A stretch of 64,000 bases of DNA from Streptomyces sp. NBC_01498 (GCF_036327775.1 NZ_CP109598.1:124001-188000), one strand, 5' to 3'; counted from the first letter of the stretch, positions 41,201 through 49,545 are shown. Program-made: numbers and translations. The notes: generated by a model from the sequence alone, not told the origin.

Positions 41201-42313
41201 ATGTCCGACCTGTTGCGCGCCCCCGCCGAGTTCAAGTACGCGGAGGAGCTGGACTGGCTGGAGTCGGTGGACGACGGTCCGAAGCCGTTCTCCTGGCGTC
41301 TGTCGCCGAAGATGGTCCGCCTGTTCATCCTGGGGTCCGAGCGCGCCGACGGACTCGGCCGGAAGATCCCGCAGAAGTGGTTCGGCGACCGGAGCCTGGT
41401 CGAGCGCGCCGTCGTCACCCTGGCGTCCGACCGGGGCCTGCTGCTGATCGGCGATCCGGGCACCGGCAAGAGCTGGCTGGCCGAGCTGCTGGCCGCCGCG
41501 GTGTGCCGCAGCTCCACCCTGGTGGTGCAGGGCACGGCGGGCACCACCGAGGACCACATCAAGTATTCGTGGAACGTGTCCATGGTGATCGCCAAGGGCC
41601 AGTCGCGCGAGTCGATGATCCCCTCGCCGATCATGACCGCGATGGAGACGGGAGCGATCGGCCGGTTCGAGGAACTGACCCGTTCCACCAGCGACGTCCA
41701 GGACGCGCTGATCTCGATCCTGTCGGAGAAGTACATCTCCGTGCCGGAGCTGGACAGCGACGGCATCGTCTTCGCCAAGCCCGGCTTCTCGGTCATCGCC
41801 ACCGCCAACAGCCGGGACCGGGGTGTCAACGACCTGTCCTCCGCGCTCAAACGGCGGTTCAACTTCGTCCGTATCCCGGTGGTGACGAACCGCAGGAGCG
41901 AGGCGGAGATCGTCCGCTTCCGCACCGGGGAACTGCTGCGCCGGCACCGGATCGAACTGGAGGTGCCGCCGACCCTGCTGGACGTGCTGCTCCAGAGCTT
42001 CGCGGATCTGCGCGCCTCCGCCGCCGCGGCGGGCAGCGACGACGAGAAGCTGGAGTCCGCGCTGTCCAGCGCCGAACAGATCGGTGTGCTGGAGGACGCG
42101 ATCCTGCACAGCGACTTCTTCGGCGAGCGCGAGCTGACGGCCCGGACGCTCGCTTCCTCCCTCGTCGGTTCGCTGGCCCGCCGCGAGCCCGAGGACCTGG
42201 CCATCCTCAACAAGTACCTGCACGGTGTGGTGGAGCCACGCAGCAGGGAACAGGGCGGTTTCTGGCCGGAGTTCCTGGAGGGCGGTCGGGACGCGATCGC
42301 CACCCTCTCGTGA
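41201..42313 (+). CDS. MoxR-family AAA+ ATPase, YehL-like
   Basis: In this 370-residue ATPase, Walker A is GDPGTGKS (84-91) and a Walker B-like acidic segment is GRFEELTRS. Sensor 1 is ATANSRDRG, and an arginine-rich ALKRRFNF is in the arginine-finger region. The MoxR family uses ATP to remodel or insert cofactors into partner complexes together with vWA proteins. It lies 12 bp after the vWA gene, and its TGA overlaps the GTG of the next gene. The C-terminal lid (LAILNKYLHGVVEPR) is complete. Specific clients are unknown. Confidence 0.92.
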   Translation: MSDLLRAPAEFKYAEELDWLESVDDGPKPFSWRLSPKMVRLFILGSERADGLGRKIPQKWFGDRSLVERAVVTLASDRGLLLIGDPGTGKSWLAELLAAAVCRSSTLVVQGTAGTTEDHIKYSWNVSMVIAKGQSRESMIPSPIMTAMETGAIGRFEELTRSTSDVQDALISILSEKYISVPELDSDGIVFAKPGFSVIATANSRDRGVNDLSSALKRRFNFVRIPVVTNRRSEAEIVRFRTGELLRRHRIELEVPPTLLDVLLQSFADLRASAAAAGSDDEKLESALSSAEQIGVLEDAILHSDFFGERELTARTLASSLVGSLARREPEDLAILNKYLHGVVEPRSREQGGFWPEFLEGGRDAIATLS

Positions 42314-45129
42314 GCGCGGTGGGGGAAGGGACCTCGTTCGAGTCCCTGCGGACCCAGTTGCGGGAGGCCGCGACGGCACTGGCCGACGGGCCCGACGCGC
42401 TGGAGGGCATCCTCCTCGGCATCGTGGACGACGTCGACCGCGCCGTCCGCGAGCCCCTGGAGATCTTCCCGGTCTGCCACCACTCGCCGGCCTCGGCGAT
42501 CGCCATGGCCCGGAGGCTGCGGGAGAAGCGGCCGAAGGTCGTCTATCTGGAGCTGTGCGAGGACCTGGCCCCGCTCCTGTCCGAGCTGCGCAACTGCCGT
42601 CTTCCGGTGGCGGTGCAGGCGTTCGCAAGCGAGGTCGAGGGCTTCCCGGCCGCGTGGGCGCCGCTGTCGGTCGTCGCCCCGCTCACCGAGGCGTCCGCCG
42701 AGTACCAGGCGATCGCCTACGCGCTGGACACGCCCGGGGTGGAGCTGGTCCTGGTGGACCGCTCCTCGGACCATGTCTTCCAGGCGCGGGCCCGGGAGAC
42801 CGAACCGCGCGGGGGCGGCGGTCCGGACACGCCGCCCGCCGAGGAGGAGGCCGGGCTGCACGGCGACGCCGTCGGTGTGGAGATCGGCGACCTGCGTCCG
42901 CGCTTCGCCGAGCTGGAGGAGCGTCTGCTGCGGCACGGCCGGGTGCGGCACTGGTCGGAGTGGTGGCACCAGTACGTCGAACTGCCGCTCGGCGACAGCG
43001 ACCACGCCACCTACCGGCAGGTCATGCTGCTGATCGGGAGTCTTTTCCGGCGGCTGGCGCCCGGCGACACGGAGCGGGTGCGGGAGGACGAGGACCGCGA
43101 GCGCCACATGTGGACCCGGATGCGGGAGCACCTCGCGGTGTCCGGTACCGACCCGGCGGACTGTCTCTACGTCTGCGGCGCGTTCCACGCGGCGAGCCGG
43201 GTCGAGGAGTTCGGGCTCGGCGGGGCGGAGACGTTCCGGATCACCGCGCCCAGTGGCAGTACCTGGCGGTACGGACTGATTCCCTCCAGCCACGCGGCGA
43301 TCGAGGCGCAGTTCGGCCTCACCCCGGGCTCGGTGTCGATCGCCGCGACCCAGTGGACGAAGAACGTCCGACGGACCAAGGTCCGGCCGTTCCGCCTCCA
43401 GGGTCAGGCGGGCGCGAAGAAGCCCGCCGGGGCGGCGAAGGCCGCCGCCCTCCCCGCCGTCCCGGGTGCCGCCGAGGTGTCCCCGGACAGGCTGTCCGGT
43501 TTCCTGCGGCGCCCGCCGGTGCTCGATCCGCTGGACGAGGCCGAACTGCTCGGCTGGTCCGTGGAGCTGGTGCGCGCCGCGCGCCGCAACGGCTATCCGG
43601 CCTCCACCGCCGACGCCATCGCCGTGTTCGAGACGTCGATCCTGCTGGCGGGGATGCGGGACCGGGCCCGGCCCACGCCGTACGACTTCCAGGACGCGGC
43701 GGTCACCTGCGTCGAGAAGGACACGGTGCCGGGCCGCCGCGACGTACGGCGCATTGTCGAGATCATGATGGGCGGCGACCGGATCGGCCAGGTCGGGTAC
43801 GACGCCCTGCCGCCACTCGCGCGCGATGTGCACGACCGGCTGGCGCCGCTGAAGCTGAACCCGCAACAGCGCGGCGTGCGGCGGGCGTTGCTGGACATCG
43901 CGGCCGAACCGGAGCTGGCGCGGGTCTCCGACCTGCTGTGGATACTGCGCCGGCTGCTGCCGCCGGGCGCGGCGCGGGCGATCATGGGGGAACGGCGGCT
44001 CGGTGAGCGGCCCATCCAGGAGTCGTGGGACCTGGCGCTGGGCACGCACCAGCGGGCACTGATCGAGCTGGGCTACGAGGGCGTCAGTGTCGAGCAGGTC
44101 CTGGAGCAGCGGCTGCGGCGGCGCGCGTACGACCCCGGGGCGACCACGGCCGACGTGCTGGAGGCGGTGGAGGACGCGCTGCTGTATCTGCGGGGCCGCC
44201 GCCTCGCCGACGAACTGGGCACCCGCGCCCTGGAGGTGCTGGCGACCGAGCGCGGTGTCGACGGGGCGCCTGAGGTGCTGCGCCGGGTGCGCCGGCTGCT
44301 GGCGTACTACCGCACCACCGAGCCGGTGCTGCCGCCGTGGATCGAGTCGTTCGTCACGGCGGGGTACGCGCACTACTGCACGCTGCTGCCGACGGCGGTC
44401 ACCGACGAGGACGCGACGGTGCGGCAGGTCGCGGCGATGCTGGGCTTCCTGTTCAGCATGGAGGGTCTGGCGCTGTCGCTGGGCTGTGACCGGACACAGC
44501 TGGATCTCGCGTTCGCGCAGTCGCATCCCCGGGAGCCGGCCAAGGTGGCGCTGCTGTGGGCGGCCCGGGTCCAGCTCGGGCAGCTCTCCCGTGCCGAACT
44601 GCGCTCGCGCTGCGACGAGTTGCTGGGCAATCCCCTGGTGGTGCAAGCCTATCCACGCTATCTCAGCGGGTTCCTGCACGCGCTGGAGCCGGTGCCGCAG
44701 CTGGCGGACTTCGTGGTGGAGGCGGTGTCGCACGCGTTCGCCCGGCTGCCGGACCCGGTGCTGCTGCCCTGGCTGCCGACCCTGATCGGCACCCTGCGCG
44801 CCGAGGGCGCCGAGCTGGCGCCGCTGCTGATCCGTGAGGCGGGACGTGTCTTCCCGGGCCGGCTCGCGGCACTGGACGCGTGGGTACCGCCCTGGCTGGC
44901 GGAGCCGCCCGCCGGGGAGAGCGCGGCCCGGTCCACCGTCTCCGGCGGCGGGGGCGGTACGGGCGCCGCGCTGCTCGCCGCGCATCCGGCGACGTGCGAC
45001 GCGGCGGCGGGGCTGCTGGGCTGCGAGGGCCGGTGGGAGGCCGCCGACCCCGGCCCGCCGGGTGCGGTCCTGGCGGCCCGTCACCCGGAGACGGCGGCGG
45101 CGCTGGACACCCTGCTGGCCGGCCGCTGA
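42310..45129 (+). CDS. DUF5682-family protein (YehM-like)
   Basis: This large protein (939 residues) starts at a GTG overlapping the ATPase stop (GTGA). The N-terminal 300 residues have FPVCHHSPASA (H57-H58), YLELCEDL, and CGAFHAAS (H293). This arrangement of His and Glu resembles the TIKI/EreA-like hydrolase superfamily. The rest is mostly alpha-helical repeats (for example RGVRRALLDIAAEPELARVS), with an Ala-Lys-Pro linker near residue 370. Family members always sit beside MoxR and vWA genes. The N-terminal domain may be the effector or enzyme of the system. This is inferred from motif pattern; no activity is established from the sequence. Confidence 0.82.
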   Translation: MSAVGEGTSFESLRTQLREAATALADGPDALEGILLGIVDDVDRAVREPLEIFPVCHHSPASAIAMARRLREKRPKVVYLELCEDLAPLLSELRNCRLPVAVQAFASEVEGFPAAWAPLSVVAPLTEASAEYQAIAYALDTPGVELVLVDRSSDHVFQARARETEPRGGGGPDTPPAEEEAGLHGDAVGVEIGDLRPRFAELEERLLRHGRVRHWSEWWHQYVELPLGDSDHATYRQVMLLIGSLFRRLAPGDTERVREDEDRERHMWTRMREHLAVSGTDPADCLYVCGAFHAASRVEEFGLGGAETFRITAPSGSTWRYGLIPSSHAAIEAQFGLTPGSVSIAATQWTKNVRRTKVRPFRLQGQAGAKKPAGAAKAAALPAVPGAAEVSPDRLSGFLRRPPVLDPLDEAELLGWSVELVRAARRNGYPASTADAIAVFETSILLAGMRDRARPTPYDFQDAAVTCVEKDTVPGRRDVRRIVEIMMGGDRIGQVGYDALPPLARDVHDRLAPLKLNPQQRGVRRALLDIAAEPELARVSDLLWILRRLLPPGAARAIMGERRLGERPIQESWDLALGTHQRALIELGYEGVSVEQVLEQRLRRRAYDPGATTADVLEAVEDALLYLRGRRLADELGTRALEVLATERGVDGAPEVLRRVRRLLAYYRTTEPVLPPWIESFVTAGYAHYCTLLPTAVTDEDATVRQVAAMLGFLFSMEGLALSLGCDRTQLDLAFAQSHPREPAKVALLWAARVQLGQLSRAELRSRCDELLGNPLVVQAYPRYLSGFLHALEPVPQLADFVVEAVSHAFARLPDPVLLPWLPTLIGTLRAEGAELAPLLIREAGRVFPGRLAALDAWVPPWLAEPPAGESAARSTVSGGGGGTGAALLAAHPATCDAAAGLLGCEGRWEAADPGPPGAVLAARHPETAAALDTLLAGR

Positions 45130-45222
45130 GGTCCGCGGGCGCTCGCGCGTCGACGGCCCGCCGGAAAGCGTCGACGACTCCGGCGGGAAGCGGCGTGGTC
45201 ACCCCGGCCGGGGACACCGGGA

Positions 45223-45249
45223 GACCGTGACGGGCGGGCCGTCACGGTC
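45223..45249. terminator. Hairpin terminator between convergent genes
   Basis: A perfect 11-bp stem GACCGTGACGG / CCGTCACGGTC with a 5-nt loop lies downstream of the five-gene operon and faces the NPP1 gene. Confidence 0.75.
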
Positions 45250-45265
45250 TGCCGGAAGTCCCGCA

Positions 45266-45311
45266 CCGGGACACGGAACGCGCGGTCGGGGGTGCGCGTC
45301 CCGTGTCCCGG
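45266..45311. terminator. Second hairpin terminator
   Basis: A long stem is formed by CCGGGACACGG (45266-45276) and CCGTGTCCCGG (45301-45311), extended by ACGCGC / GCGCGT inside. It is four bases beyond the stop of the NPP1 gene and probably terminates it. Confidence 0.8.
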
Positions 45312-45314
45312 CGG

Positions 45315-46082
45315 TCAGGCGTTGGGGTCGAACGGGATACCGGCGGGCTTGGCCTTCTGGAGGTGGGCGTTGAAGTTGCCGTCCTTCAGGCCGAAGGTGG
45401 CGCTGCCGAAGTTGGCCTGGCTCAGCTTGTCGCGCAGCCCGGCCGGGTAGCCGTTCCAGCCGACGAGGCGCGGGAACTGCCAGGTGCCGTGGTGGTTCTC
45501 CGGCGGCTCGTCGTTGTTGTTCGCGGCGCGGAAGGCGTGCGTGCTGATGCCGTCCTTGTGGTAGACGACCTTGGCGTGCGTGCCGTCCCAGCGGATCTGG
45601 TCGCGGGTGTGGATGTTGAAGTTGCCGTGGGCCGAGGTGGCGACGTACTGGGGCTGGTCGTTCTGCGTCCAGATCACGACGTGCTCCCAGTCGTGACGGT
45701 GCCCGCCGAGCGAACTGCCCGGCAGGGCCTGGTCCTTCTCGAAGTAGAGGCCGTACATGATGGCGCACCAGCCGTTGTTGCACTTGGCCCGGGAGTAGCT
45801 GTTGGTGTTGTCGAGGTCCCAGGAGTCGCGGCACTGGCCGTTGAGCGCGCCGCTCGGGTTGAGGCCGGGGTTGATGGTCCCGTCCTGCCCGATGGCGGGG
45901 GTGGCGTAGCAGCCGTCCGTGTCGTAGTCGAAGGCGGGCTGGAACGTCTGCTCCTGAGCGTCCGCGTTGGCGGGCAGCCCGCTGGGGGGATCGGCCAGTG
46001 CGCTGCCGGGGAAGGCGACGACCAGCGCGAGCGCACTGCCAAGGGTGAACGAGACCTTGCGGGTGCGCGAGCTTTTCTTCAC
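45315..46082 (-). CDS. NPP1/NLP family secreted protein (necrosis-inducing-like)
   Basis: This 255-residue secreted protein has a signal peptide with basic N-terminus (KKSSRTRK), a hydrophobic core and cleavage near GSALA-DPPSG. The hallmark NLP heptapeptide GHRHDWE is present at about residues 127-133. Around it are conserved blocks GWCAIMYGLYF and EHVVIW. Four cysteines lie in the mature part (DGCY, GQCR, AKCN, GWCA), enough for two disulfides. NLPs of plant pathogens permeabilise eudicot membranes by binding glycosylated sphingolipids; bacterial members occur in several soil genera. The GTG start at 46082 has AGGAGG five bases upstream, so a longer in-frame start at 46142 is rejected. Whether this one is cytolytic cannot be read from sequence. 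Confidence 0.92.
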   Translation of the reverse strand: MKKSSRTRKVSFTLGSALALVVAFPGSALADPPSGLPANADAQEQTFQPAFDYDTDGCYATPAIGQDGTINPGLNPSGALNGQCRDSWDLDNTNSYSRAKCNNGWCAIMYGLYFEKDQALPGSSLGGHRHDWEHVVIWTQNDQPQYVATSAHGNFNIHTRDQIRWDGTHAKVVYHKDGISTHAFRAANNNDEPPENHHGTWQFPRLVGWNGYPAGLRDKLSQANFGSATFGLKDGNFNAHLQKAKPAGIPFDPNA

Positions 46083-46124
46083 TGCGTCCTCCTGATCGAC
46101 CACAACGTGGGGGCGTCGGTCATT

Positions 46125-46174
46125 TTGACATGGCCGGATCATCTTTTCCGGCTCTTGTTGACATGCCCGATGTC
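46125..46174. promoter_or_regulatory. TTGACAT direct repeats and palindrome upstream of the NPP1 gene
   Basis: Two copies of TTGACATG(G/C)CCG start at 46125 and 46158 (33 bp apart, three turns). The second lies in an inverted repeat GACAT-GCCCG-ATGTC (46160-46174). Between them is another inverted pair CCGGA / TCCGG (46134-46151). This lies 40-90 bp before the NPP1 start and is a plausible operator or promoter area. Confidence 0.4.
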
Positions 46175-46236
46175 AGGAGGTGTCGGTGCGATGAAAGATC
46201 AACCAATAGAGGGGGCAGGCGACTTGACGCCCCGGG

Positions 46237-46389
46237 CCGCGCCCGGAACGCGGGCGGAGCCGGGACCGGGGCCGCGCCGCGCCCGGGAACACGAGCGCGG
46301 CCGGCGGTCGACTTGGCCTGCCGCACCGCCGAGGTCGCGCCGCGCCCGGAACGCGGGCGGAGCCGGGACCGGGGCCGCGCCGCGCCCGG
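46237..46389. repeat. Two identical 50-bp direct repeats
   Basis: Bases 46237-46286 and 46340-46389 are identical over 50 bp, 103 bp apart. Both begin ccgcgcccggaacgcgggcg and end ccgcgccgcgcccgg. They are not in a recognisable gene. Confidence 0.85.
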
Positions 46390-46682
46390 CCCCCGGGCGG
46401 CACCGGCTCCCGCGCCTCACCGTCCCCCGGGAGGCGGTACGACCCCGCCCGGCCCGCGACGCCGGACACCACGTCTCCCCGCCGCGCGAACCCCCGAGGG
46501 TCCCCGAGAACCCCCGAGGATGCCCGGGAGCCGCGTCCGCCCCCTCCCACCGACCCGACCACTTCGCGTTCGCGAACAGTCGGAGACCGGTCAACGACCC
46601 GGCCGCGCGGGCCCTTCGGCGCTTCTTCGGCCGCTCGGCCCCTCGGCCCCTCAGTTCTTCAGTTCTTCAGTTCTTCAGCGCC

Positions 46683-47543
46683 TCAGTTCTTCAGCGCCTC
46701 CGCGATCGAGTCCGCGAGGGGCGTCGTGGGCCTGCCCGCGAGACGGGACAGGTCGCCCGACGTCCCGACGAGAAGGCCGCGTTCGATGGCCCTGTCCACG
46801 TCCACGAGGATCCCGGCCATCGGCTCCGGCACCCCGGCGCCGGCGAGGATGCCCCGGAGGGTCTCGCCGGGGACGTCGGTGTGGACGATCGTGCGGCCCG
46901 TCTGCCGCGACAGCTCCGCCGCGTACTCCGCGAAGGACCAGGCCGTGTCGCCGCACAGCTCGTACGCCGTGTTCAGATGCCCCTCGCCGGTCAGGACGGC
47001 GGCTGCCGCCGCCGCGTAGTCCGCGCGTGCCGCGCTCGCCACCCGCCCCTCGCCCGCGGCGGCGACAACGGCGCCGTGCTCCAGGACGGGGCCCAGGTTC
47101 TCCGTGTAGTTCTCGCTGTACCAGCCGTTGCGCAGGAAGGTGTACGGCAGCCCCGAGTCCAGGATCAGCCGCTCGGTGACCTGGTGCTCGGCGGCCAGTT
47201 CGAAGTCGGCGGCGGGGCCGCCGAGGACGCCGGTGTACGCGAGTTGGGCCACGCCCGCCGCCCGCGCGGCGTCGATGACGGCGGTGTGCTGCGGCACCCG
47301 GCGGCCCGCCTCGCTGCCGGAGACGAACAGCACGCGGTCGCCGGCCCGGAAGGCGTCCGTCAGCGTCCCGGGGCTGTCGTAGTCCGCGATCCGCATCTCG
47401 GTCCCCAGGGCCGCCAGCGGCGCGGCCTTCCCCTCGTCCCGCGCCACGGCGGCGATTTCACCGGCCGGCACTCCGGCCGACAGCAGGGAGTCGATGACGA
47501 GCCGGCCGAGATGTCCGGTCGCTCCGGTGACGACGATGCTCAT
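46683..47543 (-). CDS. NmrA/QorB-like NAD(P)H oxidoreductase
   Basis: This 286-residue atypical SDR has the N-terminal nucleotide motif GATGHLG, the segment YTGVLGG, and RNGWYSENYTENL, typical of the quinone oxidoreductase 2 (QorB/YtfG) group that uses NADPH to reduce quinones. The ATG at 47543 begins MSIVVTG, directly at the first beta strand; a longer frame adds 14 residues with no family match. It is divergent from an HxlR regulator across 119 bp. This is the same arrangement as E. coli ytfG-ytfH, which suggests that the regulator controls it in response to quinone or electrophile stress. Confidence 0.88.
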   Translation of the reverse strand: MSIVVTGATGHLGRLVIDSLLSAGVPAGEIAAVARDEGKAAPLAALGTEMRIADYDSPGTLTDAFRAGDRVLFVSGSEAGRRVPQHTAVIDAARAAGVAQLAYTGVLGGPAADFELAAEHQVTERLILDSGLPYTFLRNGWYSENYTENLGPVLEHGAVVAAAGEGRVASAARADYAAAAAAVLTGEGHLNTAYELCGDTAWSFAEYAAELSRQTGRTIVHTDVPGETLRGILAGAGVPEPMAGILVDVDRAIERGLLVGTSGDLSRLAGRPTTPLADSIAEALKN

Positions 47544-47662
47544 GGAAGGTCCATCCGTTCCGTTGGCGTTCGCGAGGATTGACACGTTTCGTGGCGTGCA
47601 TGATCAACCATAGAATTCCCACTAACCGAAGGGAAGTACCCACCTTGAAGTAAGCTACCCAT

Positions 47663-48043
47663 ATGGACCAGAGCGCCCTCTCCCCGGACGTCAACCGCCG
47701 GGCGTGCCCCTCCCGGCTCGTGCTGGAACATGTCACCAGCCGCTGGGGCGTGTTGGTGCTGGCCGCCCTGCTGGAGCGCTCGTACCGCTTCGGCGAACTG
47801 CGCCGCAGGATCGAAGGAGTCAGCGAGAAGATGCTGGCCCAGACCCTCCGCACCCTGGAACGCGACGGCTTCGTGCACCGCGACGCCCTGCCCGCGATCC
47901 CGCCCCGCGTGGACTACTCGCTGACGGACCTCGGCCGCGAGGCGGCCGAGCGGGTGTGGGGGCTGGCGCGCTGGACCGAGCAGCGGCTGGACGCGGTGCT
48001 CGCGGCCCGGGACGCGTACGACGAGGACCACGCCCACTCCTAG
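47663..48043 (+). CDS. HxlR-family transcriptional regulator
   Basis: The 126-residue winged-helix protein has the HxlR core: a helix near SRWGVLVLAALL, the recognition region FGELRRRIEGVSEKMLAQTLRTLERDG split over two helices, and the wing ending VDYSLTDLG. A single conserved cysteine (RACPSRL) near the N-terminus is the residue used for redox or electrophile sensing in relatives such as YodB and HypR. The ATG at 47663 follows closely on TAAGCT, and no strong ribosome-binding site is seen. The gene is divergent from the QorB-like gene and probably represses it and itself. Confidence 0.9.
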   Translation: MDQSALSPDVNRRACPSRLVLEHVTSRWGVLVLAALLERSYRFGELRRRIEGVSEKMLAQTLRTLERDGFVHRDALPAIPPRVDYSLTDLGREAAERVWGLARWTEQRLDAVLAARDAYDEDHAHS

Positions 48044-48597
48044 AGCCCGTCGTTCAGATCTTGCCGGGCTCGCGCGCCCCAGCACCAGCCCTCGCCGCGT
48101 CCGGCAACCGGCGTCCGACGACGAGTGATCGGCAACGAGCGCCCGACGACGGGCCGACCGGCCGCTTCGGCAACTCAGTTTCGCGACCGCGAACGCGTCG
48201 GCACGGCAACGCCGTTGTGGGCGCTCCCCCGCGCGCGCCTCCGGGCCCGGCGCCCCGCGCTCCCCCATGGCACACCTTTTGATGAAACATTAGAAAGTTG
48301 AAGGGATTCGTACCGAACCTCTGGACAGCCTTCACACGGCGCTCTAATGTCTCGGCCCACCGAGACATGCGTTTCGTCTCGGTAACACCGCAGGCATTCA
48401 GAGTTCACATCAACACCGTTCGTCCCACGAGTCTTTCCACGTCTCTCCCCCCATGGCCGGGCCCCGCCCGTCACGAGGCGCCGCGCGACCGCCGTCACGG
48501 CGGTCGTCGCTCACGCACCGTGCAGCACCCCCGTCGACACGACGGGAAACCGGCCGGGTCACCGACTCTGCCGTGACCGCAGCGGAAGGGAAGCGAC
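48044..48597. other. 554-bp intergenic region
   Basis: The left half has no recognisable element. The right half holds the promoter and palindrome listed separately, then a GC-rich leader ending in GGAAGGGAAG before the next ATG. Confidence 0.5.
48322..48381 (+). promoter_or_regulatory. Promoter with overlapping palindromic operator
   Basis: A good housekeeping promoter, TGGACA (48322-48327), 17 bp, TAATGT (48345-48350), overlaps a perfect 9-bp inverted repeat ATGTCTCGG-ccca-CCGAGACAT (48347-48368). A third half-site CGTCTCGG follows at 48374-48381. A protein on this palindrome would cover the -10 and the start point, so repression is expected. The leader to the 48598 gene is about 240 nt. 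Confidence 0.6.
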
Positions 48598-49545
48598 ATG
48601 AAGATCCGTACGTTCATCGCCACGGCCTCACTGGTGGCATCCGGGAGCCTGGTGGCCTTCTCGGGCTCGGCGCAGGCCGCTCTCTACACCACCTGCGTCG
48701 GTGACGGAGGCGCCGTGACGGTCACCAACGACCTGGTCGTCCCGGCCGGGAAGTCCTGCACCCTCACCGGCACCAGAGTCAAGGGCTCGGTGACGGTCGA
48801 GGCCGGCGCCGACCTCGTGGCGGCCGGCGCGACCTTCAACGGCGCGGTCACCGTCGAGGAGAACGCCTACCTCGACCTCACCGACACCACCGTCAAGGGC
48901 ACGCTGACCACCGAGTCCGCCTTCGGCACGCACCTGGAGAAGGCCAACGTCAAGGCGGTCACCGCCACCGGCGGCTTCCTCTACGCGGTCGACTCGACGG
49001 TCGGCGGGAACCTCAGCACCGAGGCCGGCGAGCTGTATGTCTCCGGCAGCACCCTGAACACCACGCTGAGCGGCTCGAACAACCAGTACACCGACGTGTA
49101 CGACTCCACCGTCAAGGGCGCGTTCACCGTCAGCGGCAACGCGCTGGGCGGCGTGTTCTGCGCCAGCGAGGTGTACGGCGCGGCGACGTACACGGGCAAC
49201 TCCGACACCCTCCAGATCGGTGGCGAGGGCCTGCTCGGCTCGTGCGCGGGCGCCTCGTACTTCGGCGGCAACGTGTCGGTCACCGACAACACCGCCAACT
49301 CCGTGCTCGACAACGCGATCGTGCGCGGCTCGCTCACCGCGACCGGCAACGACCCGGTCCTGGTCGTCGGCGAACTGGCCCGGATCCGCGGCGCCGTCAC
49401 CGGTGAGACCGCCGCCGCCTCGGCCGCCCGTTCCGCCCGCAAGGCCGCTCCGCAGGACCGCGGCGCCGACCTCGCCGAGAAGGCGGCCGAGCGCGCCGAC
49501 GCCGCGCGGGCCGAGGCCCACGGCGCGGGCAAGTCCGCCCTCTGA
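48598..49545 (+). CDS. Secreted beta-rich repeat protein of unknown function
   Basis: This 315-residue protein has a clear signal peptide cleaved near SAQA-ALYTT. The mature part is built of repeated short beta segments, such as VKGSVTVEAGADL, FNGAVTVEENAYL and VKGTLTTESAFG, rich in Thr, Val, Gly and Asn. This suggests a right-handed beta-solenoid or bactofilin-like stack. Single cysteines occur in TTCVG, KSCTL, VFCAS and GSCAG. From about residue 270 the sequence becomes a charged Ala-Arg-Lys-Glu helix. I cannot assign a function. It is preceded by GGAAGGGAAG and by a long leader with an operator-like palindrome. A cell-surface or matrix role is possible. Confidence 0.75.
   Translation: MKIRTFIATASLVASGSLVAFSGSAQAALYTTCVGDGGAVTVTNDLVVPAGKSCTLTGTRVKGSVTVEAGADLVAAGATFNGAVTVEENAYLDLTDTTVKGTLTTESAFGTHLEKANVKAVTATGGFLYAVDSTVGGNLSTEAGELYVSGSTLNTTLSGSNNQYTDVYDSTVKGAFTVSGNALGGVFCASEVYGAATYTGNSDTLQIGGEGLLGSCAGASYFGGNVSVTDNTANSVLDNAIVRGSLTATGNDPVLVVGELARIRGAVTGETAAASAARSARKAAPQDRGADLAEKAAERADAARAEAHGAGKSAL

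Larger units (their letters stand above)
46083..46682. other. 600-bp intergenic region with repeats
   Basis: Between the NPP1 gene and the QorB-like gene (both leftward) the stretch holds the TTGACAT repeats, the 50-bp direct repeats, and near 46646-46691 a run of copies of cagttctt. An ATG at 46191 with an upstream AGGAGG opens a frame, but its Arg/Pro-rich translation is unlike a protein and runs antisense through the next gene. Confidence 0.6.

Noticed and set aside
41185-45084. 1299-codon minus-strand open frame opposite the MoxR and DUF5682 genes
   Set aside because: It has Arg/Gln-rich composition with no motif; the plus strand has Walker, sensor and HHSP motifs and overlapping starts.
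46191-47582. Plus-strand frame starting MKDQPIEGAG with an AGGAGG upstream
   Set aside because: The ribosome-binding site is real-looking, but the product is Arg/Pro low-complexity, contains the 50-bp repeats and continues antisense through the QorB-like gene.
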